DNA from: CAZCZZ01 sp964503335
GTDB lineage: Bacteria; Verrucomicrobiota; Kiritimatiellia; CAIVKH01
DNA length: 34,141 nucleotides
Reading direction: 5' to 3'
NCBI GenBank assembly: GCA_964503335.1
Contig: CAZCZZ010000045.1
Location: 1 to 34,141 of the forward strand
Each line of letters starts with the position of its first letter. Position 1 is the stretch's first letter. This document shows positions 26,299 through 33,524 of this stretch, piece after piece. Below the pieces are notes generated by a model. It did not search any database. It saw only the letters and a list, made by a program, of their open reading frames with translations, and was not told the origin of the DNA. A program made the position numbers and the translations under genes.

Positions 26299-26323
26299 AG
26301 GCGCGCGAGTGATTCGCGCGCCT
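26299..26323. terminator. Perfect hairpin between the UVR gene and the lipoprotein gene
   Basis: AGGCGCGCGA (26299-26308) and TCGCGCGCCT (26314-26323) form a 10-bp stem with loop GTGAT, 13 bp after the UVR gene stop. It has no T-run and is followed at once by AGGAGG, so it may end the upstream transcript or fold in the leader of the lipoprotein mRNA as a stabiliser. Confidence 0.5.
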
Positions 26324-26342
26324 CAGGAGGAGAGAAAAGGTA

Positions 26343-26936
26343 ATGCGTCATAACATCATGATTGTGGCAGCGCTCGGAGTAGCGCTCGCCGTTGCAGGTT
26401 GCGGTAAGAAGGATTCGGCCGCCGAGTCCAAGGCACAGGAAGCCATCCAGAAGGCCCAGGAAGCAGCCGCTGCTGCCACCGAGGCCGCCAAAGCCGCCGC
26501 GGCCGACGTCGCGGAGAAGGCCCAGGAAGCCACAGCCGCCGCGATCGAAGCCACGAAGGAAGTAGCCGCCACGGCCGCTGATGCGACCGCAGACGCCGCA
26601 GCAAAGGTCGCCGATACCGCGGCCGATGCGGGCGCTGCAGCCGCCGATGTGGCAGCCGACGCGGCGCAGAAGGCCGCCGAGGCCAGTCAGGCTGCTGTCG
26701 AGGCGACACAGGAAGCCGCAGCCGGCGCCCGTGATGCGTCGAAGGATGCAGCCGACGCCGCGACGATCGCTGCAAGCAATGCAGCCGCCGAGGCCCAGAA
26801 GGCCGCGGAAGCCGCGGCCGACGCAGCCGCCAAGGCCGCGAAGGAAGCGGCCGACACCGCAGCAGCCGCAGGCGCAGCCTCTTCGGAAGCCGCTGCCGAG
26901 GCCGTGGATGCCGCGCAGGAAGCCACGACTCCGTAA
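26343..26936 (+). CDS. Alanine-rich lipoprotein with long helical/coiled-coil body
   Basis: A 197-residue protein with a lipoprotein signal (lipobox LAVAGC, Cys20, followed by GKKDS). The rest is almost entirely Ala, Lys, Glu, Asp, Thr and Gln in quasi-repeats of AAxxAAxxAxEAAKxA type, predicted as one long amphipathic helix or coiled coil. It recalls LEA-like or Lpp-like rods and might link or space the outer membrane, but no homology is claimed. AGGAGG (26325-26330) and AAAAGG (26335-26340) precede the ATG. A strong terminator ends it before the ebo genes. The DNA is repetitive, and a long open frame on the opposite strand is a by-product of that composition. Confidence 0.8.
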   Translation: MRHNIMIVAALGVALAVAGCGKKDSAAESKAQEAIQKAQEAAAAATEAAKAAAADVAEKAQEATAAAIEATKEVAATAADATADAAAKVADTAADAGAAAADVAADAAQKAAEASQAAVEATQEAAAGARDASKDAADAATIAASNAAAEAQKAAEAAADAAAKAAKEAADTAAAAGAASSEAAAEAVDAAQEATTP

Positions 26937-26959
26937 GTTGTCGCAACCTGTTTGATTCG

Positions 26960-26998
26960 AAAAACCGCAAGGGAGGAATCCTTTGCGGTTTTTCTTTT
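26960..26998 (+). terminator. Intrinsic terminator after the Ala-rich lipoprotein gene
   Basis: A stem of 11 or more pairs, ACCGCAAGGGA with TCCTTTGCGGT (one G-U pair), with loop GGAA, is preceded by an A-run (26960-26964) and followed by TTTTTCTTTT. This is the only textbook rho-independent terminator in the window and separates the lipoprotein transcript from eboB. Confidence 0.9.
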
Positions 26999-27038
26999 CC
27001 AGGTTTACGGTGGTTCCATTTACCGACAGGAACCGGCC

Positions 27039-27887
27039 ATGTTCATCATCGATCCGCACATCCATCTCTATTCGCGCACGACCGACGATTATCACCGCAT
27101 GTATGAGGCGGGCATTCGCGCCGTCGTCGAACCCTCCTTCTGGCTCGGCCAGGCCCGTCGCTATGCGGGCAGCTTCTACGACTACTTCGCGCACATCCTT
27201 GAGTTCGAAAGCACGCGCGCTGCGAAGTTCGGCATCGATCACTACGCGTGCATCGCGATGAATCCGAAGGAAGCGGAGAACCTCGACCTCGCCATGGAAG
27301 TGGTCGATGGCATCGAACCGTACCTCGAACACCCCCGCTGCGTGGCCCTGGGCGAAGTGGGCTTCAACCTGATCTCGCCCAACGAGGAACGCGTCCTCAT
27401 GGCGCAACTCGAACTGGCGAAGAAGCACAACATGCTGGTGCTTGTTCACTCGCCGCACGACACGCCGACGGTCAGCAAGAAGAAGGGCATCGAGCGCACG
27501 ATCGCCATTCTCCGGGAGCTGAACTACGACAACGAACGCATCCTCATGGATCACAACACCGAGGAGACGATGTCCCTGACCCGCAACGCCGACCTCTGGG
27601 CCGGCTTGAGCGTGTACCCCTACTCCAAGCTGAACCCCGAACGCGTCATCGCGATCCAGAAGAAGTGGGGCATCGAGAAACTCGTCGCGAACAGCGCGGC
27701 CGACTGGGGCGTCGCCGATCCCTGCAGCATTCCGAAGGTCGCCGAAGCCATGGGCAAGAACGGATTCACCAAGCGCCAGGTTGAACAATTCGTCTTCGAC
27801 AACCCGCTCCGCTTCTACGGACAGAGCGGGCGGTTCGAGCCCAAGCTCGATCTGCCGTTTGTGCATCCCAGCACCTATCAACGATGA
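27039..27887 (+). CDS. eboB: TatD-family metal-dependent hydrolase, EboB-type
   Basis: A 282-residue TIM-barrel hydrolase. Metal-site residues are visible: DPHIH (His7 and His9), LGEVGF (Glu106), LVHSPHDT (His137), LMDHNTEE (His172) and SAADWG (Asp222). The sequence is more like the ebo-cluster TatD group than DNase TatD, which fits the next genes. The start ATG at 27039 follows ACAGGA about 8 bases upstream; an in-frame start at 26952 would begin inside the terminator and is rejected. It ends in an ATGA overlap with the UbiA-type gene. In ebo clusters the TatD-like protein is of unknown activity. Confidence 0.88.
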   Translation: MFIIDPHIHLYSRTTDDYHRMYEAGIRAVVEPSFWLGQARRYAGSFYDYFAHILEFESTRAAKFGIDHYACIAMNPKEAENLDLAMEVVDGIEPYLEHPRCVALGEVGFNLISPNEERVLMAQLELAKKHNMLVLVHSPHDTPTVSKKKGIERTIAILRELNYDNERILMDHNTEETMSLTRNADLWAGLSVYPYSKLNPERVIAIQKKWGIEKLVANSAADWGVADPCSIPKVAEAMGKNGFTKRQVEQFVFDNPLRFYGQSGRFEPKLDLPFVHPSTYQR

Positions 27888-28768
27888 CGATCCGCTTCCC
27901 ATGGTTCGCTTTGCTTCGCGTGCCGAACCTGCTGACCGTTCCCGGCGACCCGATCGCCGGGTATCTCCTCGCTGCCGGCCCCGCAGCCGTGATCGACAGC
28001 CGCGTTGGCCTGGCGGTGCTCGCCAGCCTCTGCTTTTATGCAGGAGGACTGATTACGAACGATCTCGCCGATGTGACGGAAGATCGACGCGACCGGCCGG
28101 CTCGTCCGCTGCCCTCCGGCTTGATCTCCGGAACATCGGCACGGAACGTTGCCGTCTTCCTCCTCTCCCTGGCCCTGGCCCTATGCGCCGTGCTCGGCAA
28201 GGCGTCGCTGCTGACCGGGTCGATGCTCTGCATTGGCATCCTCGGTTATAACCTCGGCCTCAAACGCGTCGTCATAGCAGGTCCCCTGGTCATGGGTTGC
28301 TGCCGTTCGCTCAGCCTCTGTCTCGGCGCAACAGTGCACGGCACCGCCTCGGTGTCGCTCGTCGCGGCATCCGGTATCCTTGCCTCCTACATTGCACTGG
28401 TGACCTGGCTCGCCCAGCGCGAGATGTCACCTTCGCGCGCCGGCCTTGCCGGTTGGATGCCCGCTGCGATCCTGCTCGCAGGCATGGCCGCCATGGTTCG
28501 CTTTACAAAGGCGCCGCCGGAAGAACATCTCCGGCTTGCAGGCGCCTTCTTCCTCGCCTTTGCACTCGCGGCCCGGGTCGCAATGGAATTGCGGGCGAAG
28601 ACGCCGATGCCGCCACTGATCGGACTATTGATCAGCGCGCTGATGCCCCTCCAATCCGCTTTTTGCATCGCAGCCGGGGCCGGACTGTGGAGTATGTTCT
28701 TTGGATTCGTGTTGATCGCGCTGTGGCCCCTGCATCGTTTGTTGTCACGGTGGTTCTATGCCAGCTAG
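27884..28768 (+). CDS. eboC: UbiA-family prenyltransferase-like membrane protein, EboC-type
   Basis: A 294-residue protein with about eight or nine membrane segments. The first Asp-rich motif of the UbiA family is present: TNDLADVTEDRRDRPARP (Asn59, Asp60, Asp63, Asp67, Asp70). The second canonical DxxxD motif is not obvious; the corresponding region reads GYNLGLKRVVIAGPLVMGCC, as is usual in the EboC branch. It would attach a polyprenyl group to a small acceptor or handle such a conjugate in the inner membrane. The start overlaps eboB (ATGA) and its end overlaps eboF by 11 bp, so the three are one transcript. The acceptor is unknown. Confidence 0.88.
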   Translation: MTIRFPWFALLRVPNLLTVPGDPIAGYLLAAGPAAVIDSRVGLAVLASLCFYAGGLITNDLADVTEDRRDRPARPLPSGLISGTSARNVAVFLLSLALALCAVLGKASLLTGSMLCIGILGYNLGLKRVVIAGPLVMGCCRSLSLCLGATVHGTASVSLVAASGILASYIALVTWLAQREMSPSRAGLAGWMPAAILLAGMAAMVRFTKAPPEEHLRLAGAFFLAFALAARVAMELRAKTPMPPLIGLLISALMPLQSAFCIAAGAGLWSMFFGFVLIALWPLHRLLSRWFYAS

Positions 28769-30053
28769 GAAAAAGCTTCTCGTCATCGATGTCGCCGCAT
28801 TGGGTTGGGATCTCGTCTCGAAGAATCCCCACCCGAGCCTCACGTTCAACCAGGCTGACACCGTCTTCCCCGCGGTTACATGTGTCGCGCAGGCTTCCTT
28901 CCGGACAGCTGCTGCACCGTCGGAGCATGGCTTGGTTTCCAACGGGCTCTTCTTCCCCGAGCTGAAGAAGGTCCTGTTCTGGGAGCAATCCTCTTCGCTC
29001 GTCACCGGTCCCCGTATCTGGGATCGACTCCGCGCGAATGGACGCCGCGTCGGCATGATGTTCTGGCAGCAGAGCCTCGGCGAGGACGTGGACCTCGTCC
29101 TGTCGCCCCGCCCCATCCACAAGCACGAGGGCGGAATGATCCAGGACTGCTACAGCCAGCCCGCACCGCTGTACGACCGACTGTGCGAAGCCGTGGGCCG
29201 TCCATTCAACCTGATGCACTACTGGGGTCCGCTGGCGTCGCGCAAATCCAGCGACTGGATCACGGACGCCACGTGCGCCGTCATGCAGAACAACAGCCTC
29301 GCGCCGGACCTCCTTTTCTCGTACCTGCCGCACCTCGATTACGACCTGCAGCGCCACGGCCCGGATGGAAAACCCGCGCATCGCGCGCGCGAGGCGTTGT
29401 ACGCCATGCTGACGCGGCTCGTGGAGACAGCGGAGAATTCCGGTTATGACTGGATGATCTATGGCGATTACGCCATCGGCCCGGTCACGCTGCCGCCGGT
29501 GCTTCCGAATCTTGCGCTGCGTGAGGCGGGGCTTTTTCTGCATCGCTCCATCCGCGGCATGCTCTATCCGGACTTCTTCAGCAGCCCTGCCTTCGCGGTG
29601 GTCGATCACGAAGTGGCGCATGTGTACGTCAAGGATTCCGTTTCGCTGAGGCGCGCGCGCGAAGTGCTCGGATCACTTCAAGGCGTCGACCGCGTCCTCG
29701 ACTCCACCTCCAAGCGCGAATTCGGTATCGATCATCCGCGCAGCGGCGACCTCGTGCTCATCGCGAAGCCCGGCGCGTGGTTCGCCTATCCGTGGTGGAC
29801 GAACCGCAAGGAAGCGCCCGACTTCGCGTCACACGTCGATATCCACAACAAGCCCGGCTACGATCCGTGCGAATTGTTCTTCGGCTGGCCGCCGATGTCG
29901 GTGGGCACAAATCCCGCACGCATCAAGGGAAGCCACGGACGAGCTGGACAACCGGTGGCGTGGGCAAGTTCGCTGCAGTTCGACTTCAAGCCCGGCTCGC
30001 TGCTTGATCTGTCCCGCGCCGTGCGCGACTGGTGCGAACGGCCGACTGAGTAA
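28758..30053 (+). CDS. eboF: Type I phosphodiesterase/nucleotide pyrophosphatase-like protein, EboF-type
   Basis: A 431-residue alkaline-phosphatase-superfamily protein with no signal peptide. The N-terminal metal Asp is at LLVIDVA (Asp11); the nucleophile region VFPAVTCVAQASFRTAAAPSEHG aligns with the NPP motif, with Ser47 where many relatives have Thr. Later landmarks are YLPHLDYDLQRHGPDG, YGDYAIG (the usual His of GDHG is absent) and VDHEVAHVYV. These are typical of the ebo-associated phosphodiesterase, whose substrate may be a sugar- or prenyl-phosphate. The ATG at 28758 lies within the end of eboC. The gene is followed by a MITE-like repeat and a convergent PilZ gene. Confidence 0.88.
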   Translation: MPARKKLLVIDVAALGWDLVSKNPHPSLTFNQADTVFPAVTCVAQASFRTAAAPSEHGLVSNGLFFPELKKVLFWEQSSSLVTGPRIWDRLRANGRRVGMMFWQQSLGEDVDLVLSPRPIHKHEGGMIQDCYSQPAPLYDRLCEAVGRPFNLMHYWGPLASRKSSDWITDATCAVMQNNSLAPDLLFSYLPHLDYDLQRHGPDGKPAHRAREALYAMLTRLVETAENSGYDWMIYGDYAIGPVTLPPVLPNLALREAGLFLHRSIRGMLYPDFFSSPAFAVVDHEVAHVYVKDSVSLRRAREVLGSLQGVDRVLDSTSKREFGIDHPRSGDLVLIAKPGAWFAYPWWTNRKEAPDFASHVDIHNKPGYDPCELFFGWPPMSVGTNPARIKGSHGRAGQPVAWASSLQFDFKPGSLLDLSRAVRDWCERPTE

Positions 30054-30062
30054 GAGGGATTT

Positions 30063-30145
30063 ACCGCAGAGACGCGGAGTGCGCAGAGTTGGGGAATGTT
30101 TTCCGGACTTTAAGAAGGACTCGGCGCTCTCAGCGTCTCCGCGGT
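30063..30145. repeat. Inverted repeat of the CCGCAGAGACGC type
   Basis: The left arm ACCGCAGAGACGCGGAG... (30063-30088) and the right arm ...CAGCGTCTCCGCGGT (30124-30145) are imperfect reverse complements separated by about 35 bp. Words of this kind (CCGCAGAGACGCAGAG) are common as dispersed intergenic repeats in environmental bacteria. It fills the space between the convergent eboF and PilZ genes and probably forms a stem in both transcripts. Confidence 0.7.
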
Positions 30146-30165
30146 GAAAGATCCCCTCCTCCGTT

Positions 30166-30558
30166 CTACGCCTGGTGTTTGGCAATGAATTTGTGCCAGG
30201 CCTTGATGGTCGGCGCGGAGGAGCCAGTGATCTCAAAGCTCGCGAAGTAGACCGTATCGCGCACGTCCTTCTTCACGCTGCGCAGTGTTCCCACGAATGT
30301 GAACGACTTGAGGATGCCGCAGCTCAGGCGGATGCGGACGATCGTGCCGATCTCCAGGTCCGCGTAGGTCGTGATGGCCACGCGGGTACCCGAAAGAGAG
30401 ACGTTCGTGGCCATGCCGCGGAACTCTTCATGCGACGGCTTCTGGCCGCTGGGCAGCGAGAGGATCGTAAGGCGGGCGGGAAACTCACACGCATGCCGCG
30501 TGTCGACGCGCCGCTCCACCGTCTGATACTGCTTCGTGGCCTCGAGGAGTTTGTTCAT
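30166..30558 (-). CDS. PilZ domain protein (predicted c-di-GMP receptor)
   Basis: A 130-residue single PilZ domain: ERRVDTRHACEF supplies RxxxR (Arg17/Arg21) and ATNVSLSGTRV supplies N-x-S-x-x-G (Asn52, Ser54, Gly57). The rest shows the alternating beta-barrel pattern (IVRIRLSCG, VGTLRSV, YFASFEI) and a C-terminal helix. The ATG (complement of 30556-30558) is chosen because it gives the usual compact N-terminus; an in-frame GTG at 30585 adds nine residues and cannot be excluded. It is convergent with eboF and divergent from the phosphatase gene, so it is a separate unit inside the ebo region. The likely role is a c-di-GMP-responsive switch; the partner is unknown. Confidence 0.82.
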   Translation of the reverse strand: MNKLLEATKQYQTVERRVDTRHACEFPARLTILSLPSGQKPSHEEFRGMATNVSLSGTRVAITTYADLEIGTIVRIRLSCGILKSFTFVGTLRSVKKDVRDTVYFASFEITGSSAPTIKAWHKFIAKHQA

Positions 30559-30614
30559 AACGTGTTCCAGCACCACGTATGTCACAGATTCCGTCGTGAA
30601 TCAGCATATTATTG

Positions 30615-30674
30615 TGTGGTGGGGCGCTTTCGACGAAAGCGCCGAGGCGGCTTCATCGAAGCCGCCCTACCACA
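30615..30674. repeat. Y-shaped double-hairpin repeat element
   Basis: An outer stem TGTGGT/ACCACA (30615-30620 and 30669-30674) encloses two near-perfect hairpins: GGCGCTTT/AAAGCGCC (30623-30643) and GGCGGCTTC/GAAGCCGCC (30646-30666). Both inner stems share a GGCG start, so the halves may be related. This three-way-junction form is typical of REP-doublet (BIME) or miniature transposable elements. It lies between the divergent PilZ and phosphatase genes. Confidence 0.8.
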
Positions 30675-30717
30675 TTCTTGTTCGCCCCATCCATCTCCTT
30701 CGGCTAACGTCGCGGGC

Positions 30718-31089
30718 ATGCCGGAGCGTCTAAACATCCTTTTTGTCTGCGGCCGCAACAACCGTCGGAGCCCGACGGCGGAGAAGATTTTCAAAACCGA
30801 CCGCCGCATGAACGTGCGCGGTGTCGGTACCGCCGAAACGAGCAAGCGCCGCGTGACAGAGGCGGACCTGAAATGGGCGGATCTCGTCCTTGTGATGGAG
30901 CGCAAGCACGCCTCCCGTCTTCGCGAGATGTTCTACCGGCTGGATGAGCTCCCGCCCATGCAGGCGCTGGAGATTCCTGACGAATACATCTTCATGCAGG
31001 CTGAGCTGATCGAACTGCTGCGCGAGGCGGTAGACGCGGCGCTTGAGACGTTCAGGCTCGACCAGGCGGCAACGACCGACGAAGACTGA
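30718..31089 (+). CDS. Small low-molecular-weight protein tyrosine phosphatase-like protein
   Basis: A 123-residue protein with the phosphatase loop near the N-terminus: FVCGRNNRRSPT, that is C-X5-R-S with Cys11 and Arg17. RRVTEADLKWADLVLVMERKHASRLRE matches the LMW-PTP core and LEIPDEYIFMQAELIELL the end of the short (about 110-residue) subfamily, which is smaller than classical LMW-PTPs of about 150 residues. Tyrosine or arginine phosphate removal is the family activity; no kinase or exopolysaccharide gene adjoins. The ATG at 30718 is chosen as the first that opens on the family N-terminus. It is convergent with the membrane-protein gene (16-bp gap). Confidence 0.85.
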   Translation: MPERLNILFVCGRNNRRSPTAEKIFKTDRRMNVRGVGTAETSKRRVTEADLKWADLVLVMERKHASRLREMFYRLDELPPMQALEIPDEYIFMQAELIELLREAVDAALETFRLDQAATTDED

Positions 31090-31105
31090 CCTCGCCGGGT
31101 TGTCA

Positions 31106-31639
31106 TTACCGGTGCGGGCGTGATCCCGAGAGCCGGGTCGTCCGGATTAATTCCCGCAGCGACGCTTCGCTGGGAATCGAGAGCGCGATCATGGCCACGC
31201 TGAGCACGACGATCGCTACGTTGATCCACAAGATGGGTTGTGTCTTCAGGGATGCGTGATAGAGGAACAGCGTGACACAGGCGAACATCGCGGGTCCCTC
31301 CAGCAAGGCCCAACGCATGATGCACGCGGCCTGCAGCCTGGGATACACGATGTGCAGCGCGTCGTCTTCATTGCGATTCTCGATCAGGGGCGAAAGGACG
31401 GACGGCGAAAGCTGGCGGGCATAAAGCAGCTTCCCCGCGAAGAGCATCGTCACCCAAAGAATGGCCGCAATACCGGTGAAAAGAGTCACCGTACCCGTGG
31501 GCGCGATGGGAGCCGCCTTGTTCATGAAGAACGTGACAGCGAGAAAGAGCACTACGCCATTGATCAACGCAAACCCGATGATCCGGGTGACGAGCAACTT
31601 CTGCTGGATCGTGGGTGTCTGGGCCGGTGCGTTCATCAT
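31106..31639 (-). CDS. Small integral membrane protein, function unknown
   Basis: A 177-residue protein with four predicted membrane segments (about 18-40, 47-70, 107-128 and 134-154) and a basic C-terminus (RTTRLSGSRPHR). I do not recognise the family. GAGGAG ends about 7 bases before the ATG (complement of 31637-31639), a strong site. The start overlaps the stop of the HAD phosphatase gene by 3-4 bp, so the two form a minus-strand pair within the ebo region. Confidence 0.75.
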   Translation of the reverse strand: MMNAPAQTPTIQQKLLVTRIIGFALINGVVLFLAVTFFMNKAAPIAPTGTVTLFTGIAAILWVTMLFAGKLLYARQLSPSVLSPLIENRNEDDALHIVYPRLQAACIMRWALLEGPAMFACVTLFLYHASLKTQPILWINVAIVVLSVAMIALSIPSEASLRELIRTTRLSGSRPHR

Positions 31640-32313
31640 GATGTGCTCCTCGCGGCGATAGCTTCTGCCAGTTCTGATGGATGATGGACGATAGCGGCGG
31701 CACCTGCGTTCTTCAATTCCTGCTCAGGACGAAATCCCCAAGTCACTCCGCAAGGCACCATCCCCGCCGCCAACGCCGTCTGCATATCCACGGAGGTGTC
31801 GCCTACATAAAGAATGTCTGCAGGCTGAAGCATCATAAAGCGGGCAGCCTCAAAAGCTCCCTCGGGGTCAGGCTTGCGCGCGATGTGTTCACGCTGTCCG
31901 AGCACGACACGGAACGGCCAGTTCGAAAGATACCGCTCGGCACAGAGCAAGGTCGCGCTGTGCGGCTTGTTGGAGAGAATCCCCAGCACCATGCCGCGCT
32001 CAACCAACGCGTCGAGCAACTCCGGAATCCCATCGTAGGGCTTTGTGGTGTCAGCCCAATGCTTTGAGTACATCGCTCGATACTCTGCGAGGATTTCCTC
32101 GATCACCGCGTCGGATCGGTGCGCCTCGGGAATCGCCCGCTCCACCAGCATCTTCGCCCCCTCGCCGACGAACCACCGATAGGCGTCGATGGGATGCTGG
32201 GGCCAGCCGCGGGCTTCAAGAACTCGGTTCACAGAACCACCCAAGTCCTCGAGCGTGTCGAGCAGGGTGCCGTCGAGATCGAAGAGGACGCCTTTAAACG
32301 CACGTTTGATCAT
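31636..32313 (-). CDS. gph: HAD-family hydrolase, phosphoglycolate phosphatase-like
   Basis: A 225-residue HAD hydrolase: motif I LFDLDGTLLDT (Asp12 nucleophile, Asp14), motif II GILSNKP, motif III Lys in ARKPDPEGAF, and motif IV YVGDTSVDMQTA. The cap and length fit Gph/PGP enzymes, which remove phosphate from 2-phosphoglycolate or similar; the substrate cannot be fixed from sequence, so the symbol is a class label. The start is the ATG at 32313, which opens close to motif I; an upstream frame extension to 32370 would overlap eboD. Starts of this gene and eboD are only 27 bp apart and divergent. Confidence 0.85.
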   Translation of the reverse strand: MIKRAFKGVLFDLDGTLLDTLEDLGGSVNRVLEARGWPQHPIDAYRWFVGEGAKMLVERAIPEAHRSDAVIEEILAEYRAMYSKHWADTTKPYDGIPELLDALVERGMVLGILSNKPHSATLLCAERYLSNWPFRVVLGQREHIARKPDPEGAFEAARFMMLQPADILYVGDTSVDMQTALAAGMVPCGVTWGFRPEQELKNAGAAAIVHHPSELAEAIAARSTS

Positions 32314-32340
32314 GTTGAGCCTACGGCTGAAAGGCGTAGT

Positions 32341-33522
32341 ATGTCCCGAATGCACAGGTCGATTCAACAATCCCTGTCGGTGTCATTCGACTTCCCCGTC
32401 GTTTTTACGCGGGACGTTTTCTCCGCCGCAAACACGTCGCTTGTGGATGTGCTGACACGCGCCGAACCCGATCGCCCGCAACGCTGCCTTCTCATCGTGG
32501 ATGCCGCCCTCGCCATGGCCCAGCCGCATCTCGTCGATCATGCGGCCTCCTACTTCGAACTGCACAAGGCCCGCTTAAGCCTCGTCGCGCCGCCCCTGAC
32601 CGTCGTCGGCGGCGAGACCATCAAGAATAACCTGCTCTCCGTCGCGGACCTGGTCCTGACGCTGACGCGTCACAATCTCGACCGGCACGCCCACGTGATT
32701 GTCGCCGGCGGCGGCGCGATCCTCGACGCGGTCGGACTCGCCGCCGCGCTCGTCCACCGCGGACTGCGCCTGACGCGTCTCCCCTCCACGGTCCTCGCCC
32801 AGAACGATGCCGGCGTCGGCGTGAAGAACGCGGTCAACCTGAACGGGGTCAAGAACCTCATCGGCACCTTCGCCCCACCCTTCGCCGTGGTGAACGATCT
32901 CAACTTCCTGCAGTCGCTCCCCGACCGCGAATGGACCGACGGCGTGGCTGAGGCCTTCAAGGTGGCGATGATCAAGGACGCCGCGTTCTTCAGGGAGCTA
33001 TGCCGCGACGCGAAGGCACTGCGCCAGCGCGATGAGGCGGCGATGGAACGGCTCGTCGTTCGCTGCGCGGAGCTTCACCTGGAACATATCCGCACCGGTG
33101 GCGATCCCTTCGAACTCGGCCACGCCCGCCCGCTCGATTTCGGACACTGGGCCGCGCATAAACTTGAATCGCTGTCGGACCATACCATCAGCCACGGACA
33201 AGCTGTTGCGATCGGTATCGCGCTCGATTCCCTCTACGCCGTGCGACAGATGTGGCTGTACGACGCGGACTACACGTCGCTTCGAACCGGCCTCCGCGAC
33301 GCCGGCTTCACCCTTTGGCACGATTGCCTCGCCGCGCGTGCACCGGATGGGAAACTGCAGATCCTCAAAGGTCTCGAGGAGTTTCGCGAACACCTCGGCG
33401 GCATCCTCTGCATCACGATGCCGCGCGGCATCGGATCGCGTTTCGAGATTCACGAAATGGACGAGGCAACCATCGCCGACTCCATCGCGGACCTGCGTCG
33501 GCTCCACGAGGAGGGTCGCTAG
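32341..33522 (+). CDS. eboD: 3-dehydroquinate synthase-like sugar phosphate cyclase, EboD-type
   Basis: A 393-residue protein of the sugar phosphate cyclase superfamily. NAD-binding Gly-rich loop VAGGGAILDAVG (about 121-132), LPSTVLAQNDAGVGVKNAVN and KNLIGTFAPP match the dehydroquinate synthase fold; the metal ligands are Glu204 (VAEAFK), His269 (DFGHWAAHK) and His285 (SHGQAVAIG). Substitutions such as LPST for the usual LPTT and QND for QVD are typical of the ebo branch, so this is probably not AroB. GAAAGG (32329-32334) precedes the ATG. It is divergent from the HAD gene and followed after 2 bp by eboE. Confidence 0.9.
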   Translation: MSRMHRSIQQSLSVSFDFPVVFTRDVFSAANTSLVDVLTRAEPDRPQRCLLIVDAALAMAQPHLVDHAASYFELHKARLSLVAPPLTVVGGETIKNNLLSVADLVLTLTRHNLDRHAHVIVAGGGAILDAVGLAAALVHRGLRLTRLPSTVLAQNDAGVGVKNAVNLNGVKNLIGTFAPPFAVVNDLNFLQSLPDREWTDGVAEAFKVAMIKDAAFFRELCRDAKALRQRDEAAMERLVVRCAELHLEHIRTGGDPFELGHARPLDFGHWAAHKLESLSDHTISHGQAVAIGIALDSLYAVRQMWLYDADYTSLRTGLRDAGFTLWHDCLAARAPDGKLQILKGLEEFREHLGGILCITMPRGIGSRFEIHEMDEATIADSIADLRRLHEEGR

Positions 33523-33524
33523 TC

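Noticed and set aside
26232..27902. 556-codon minus-strand frame with Gly-rich translation
   Set aside because: It is antisense to the Ala-rich lipoprotein and eboB; its Gly-rich part is the reverse complement of GC-rich Ala codons.
30063..30674. Insertion sequence as cause of the ebo interruption
   Set aside because: No transposase or integrase frame is present; only short palindromic repeats are seen.
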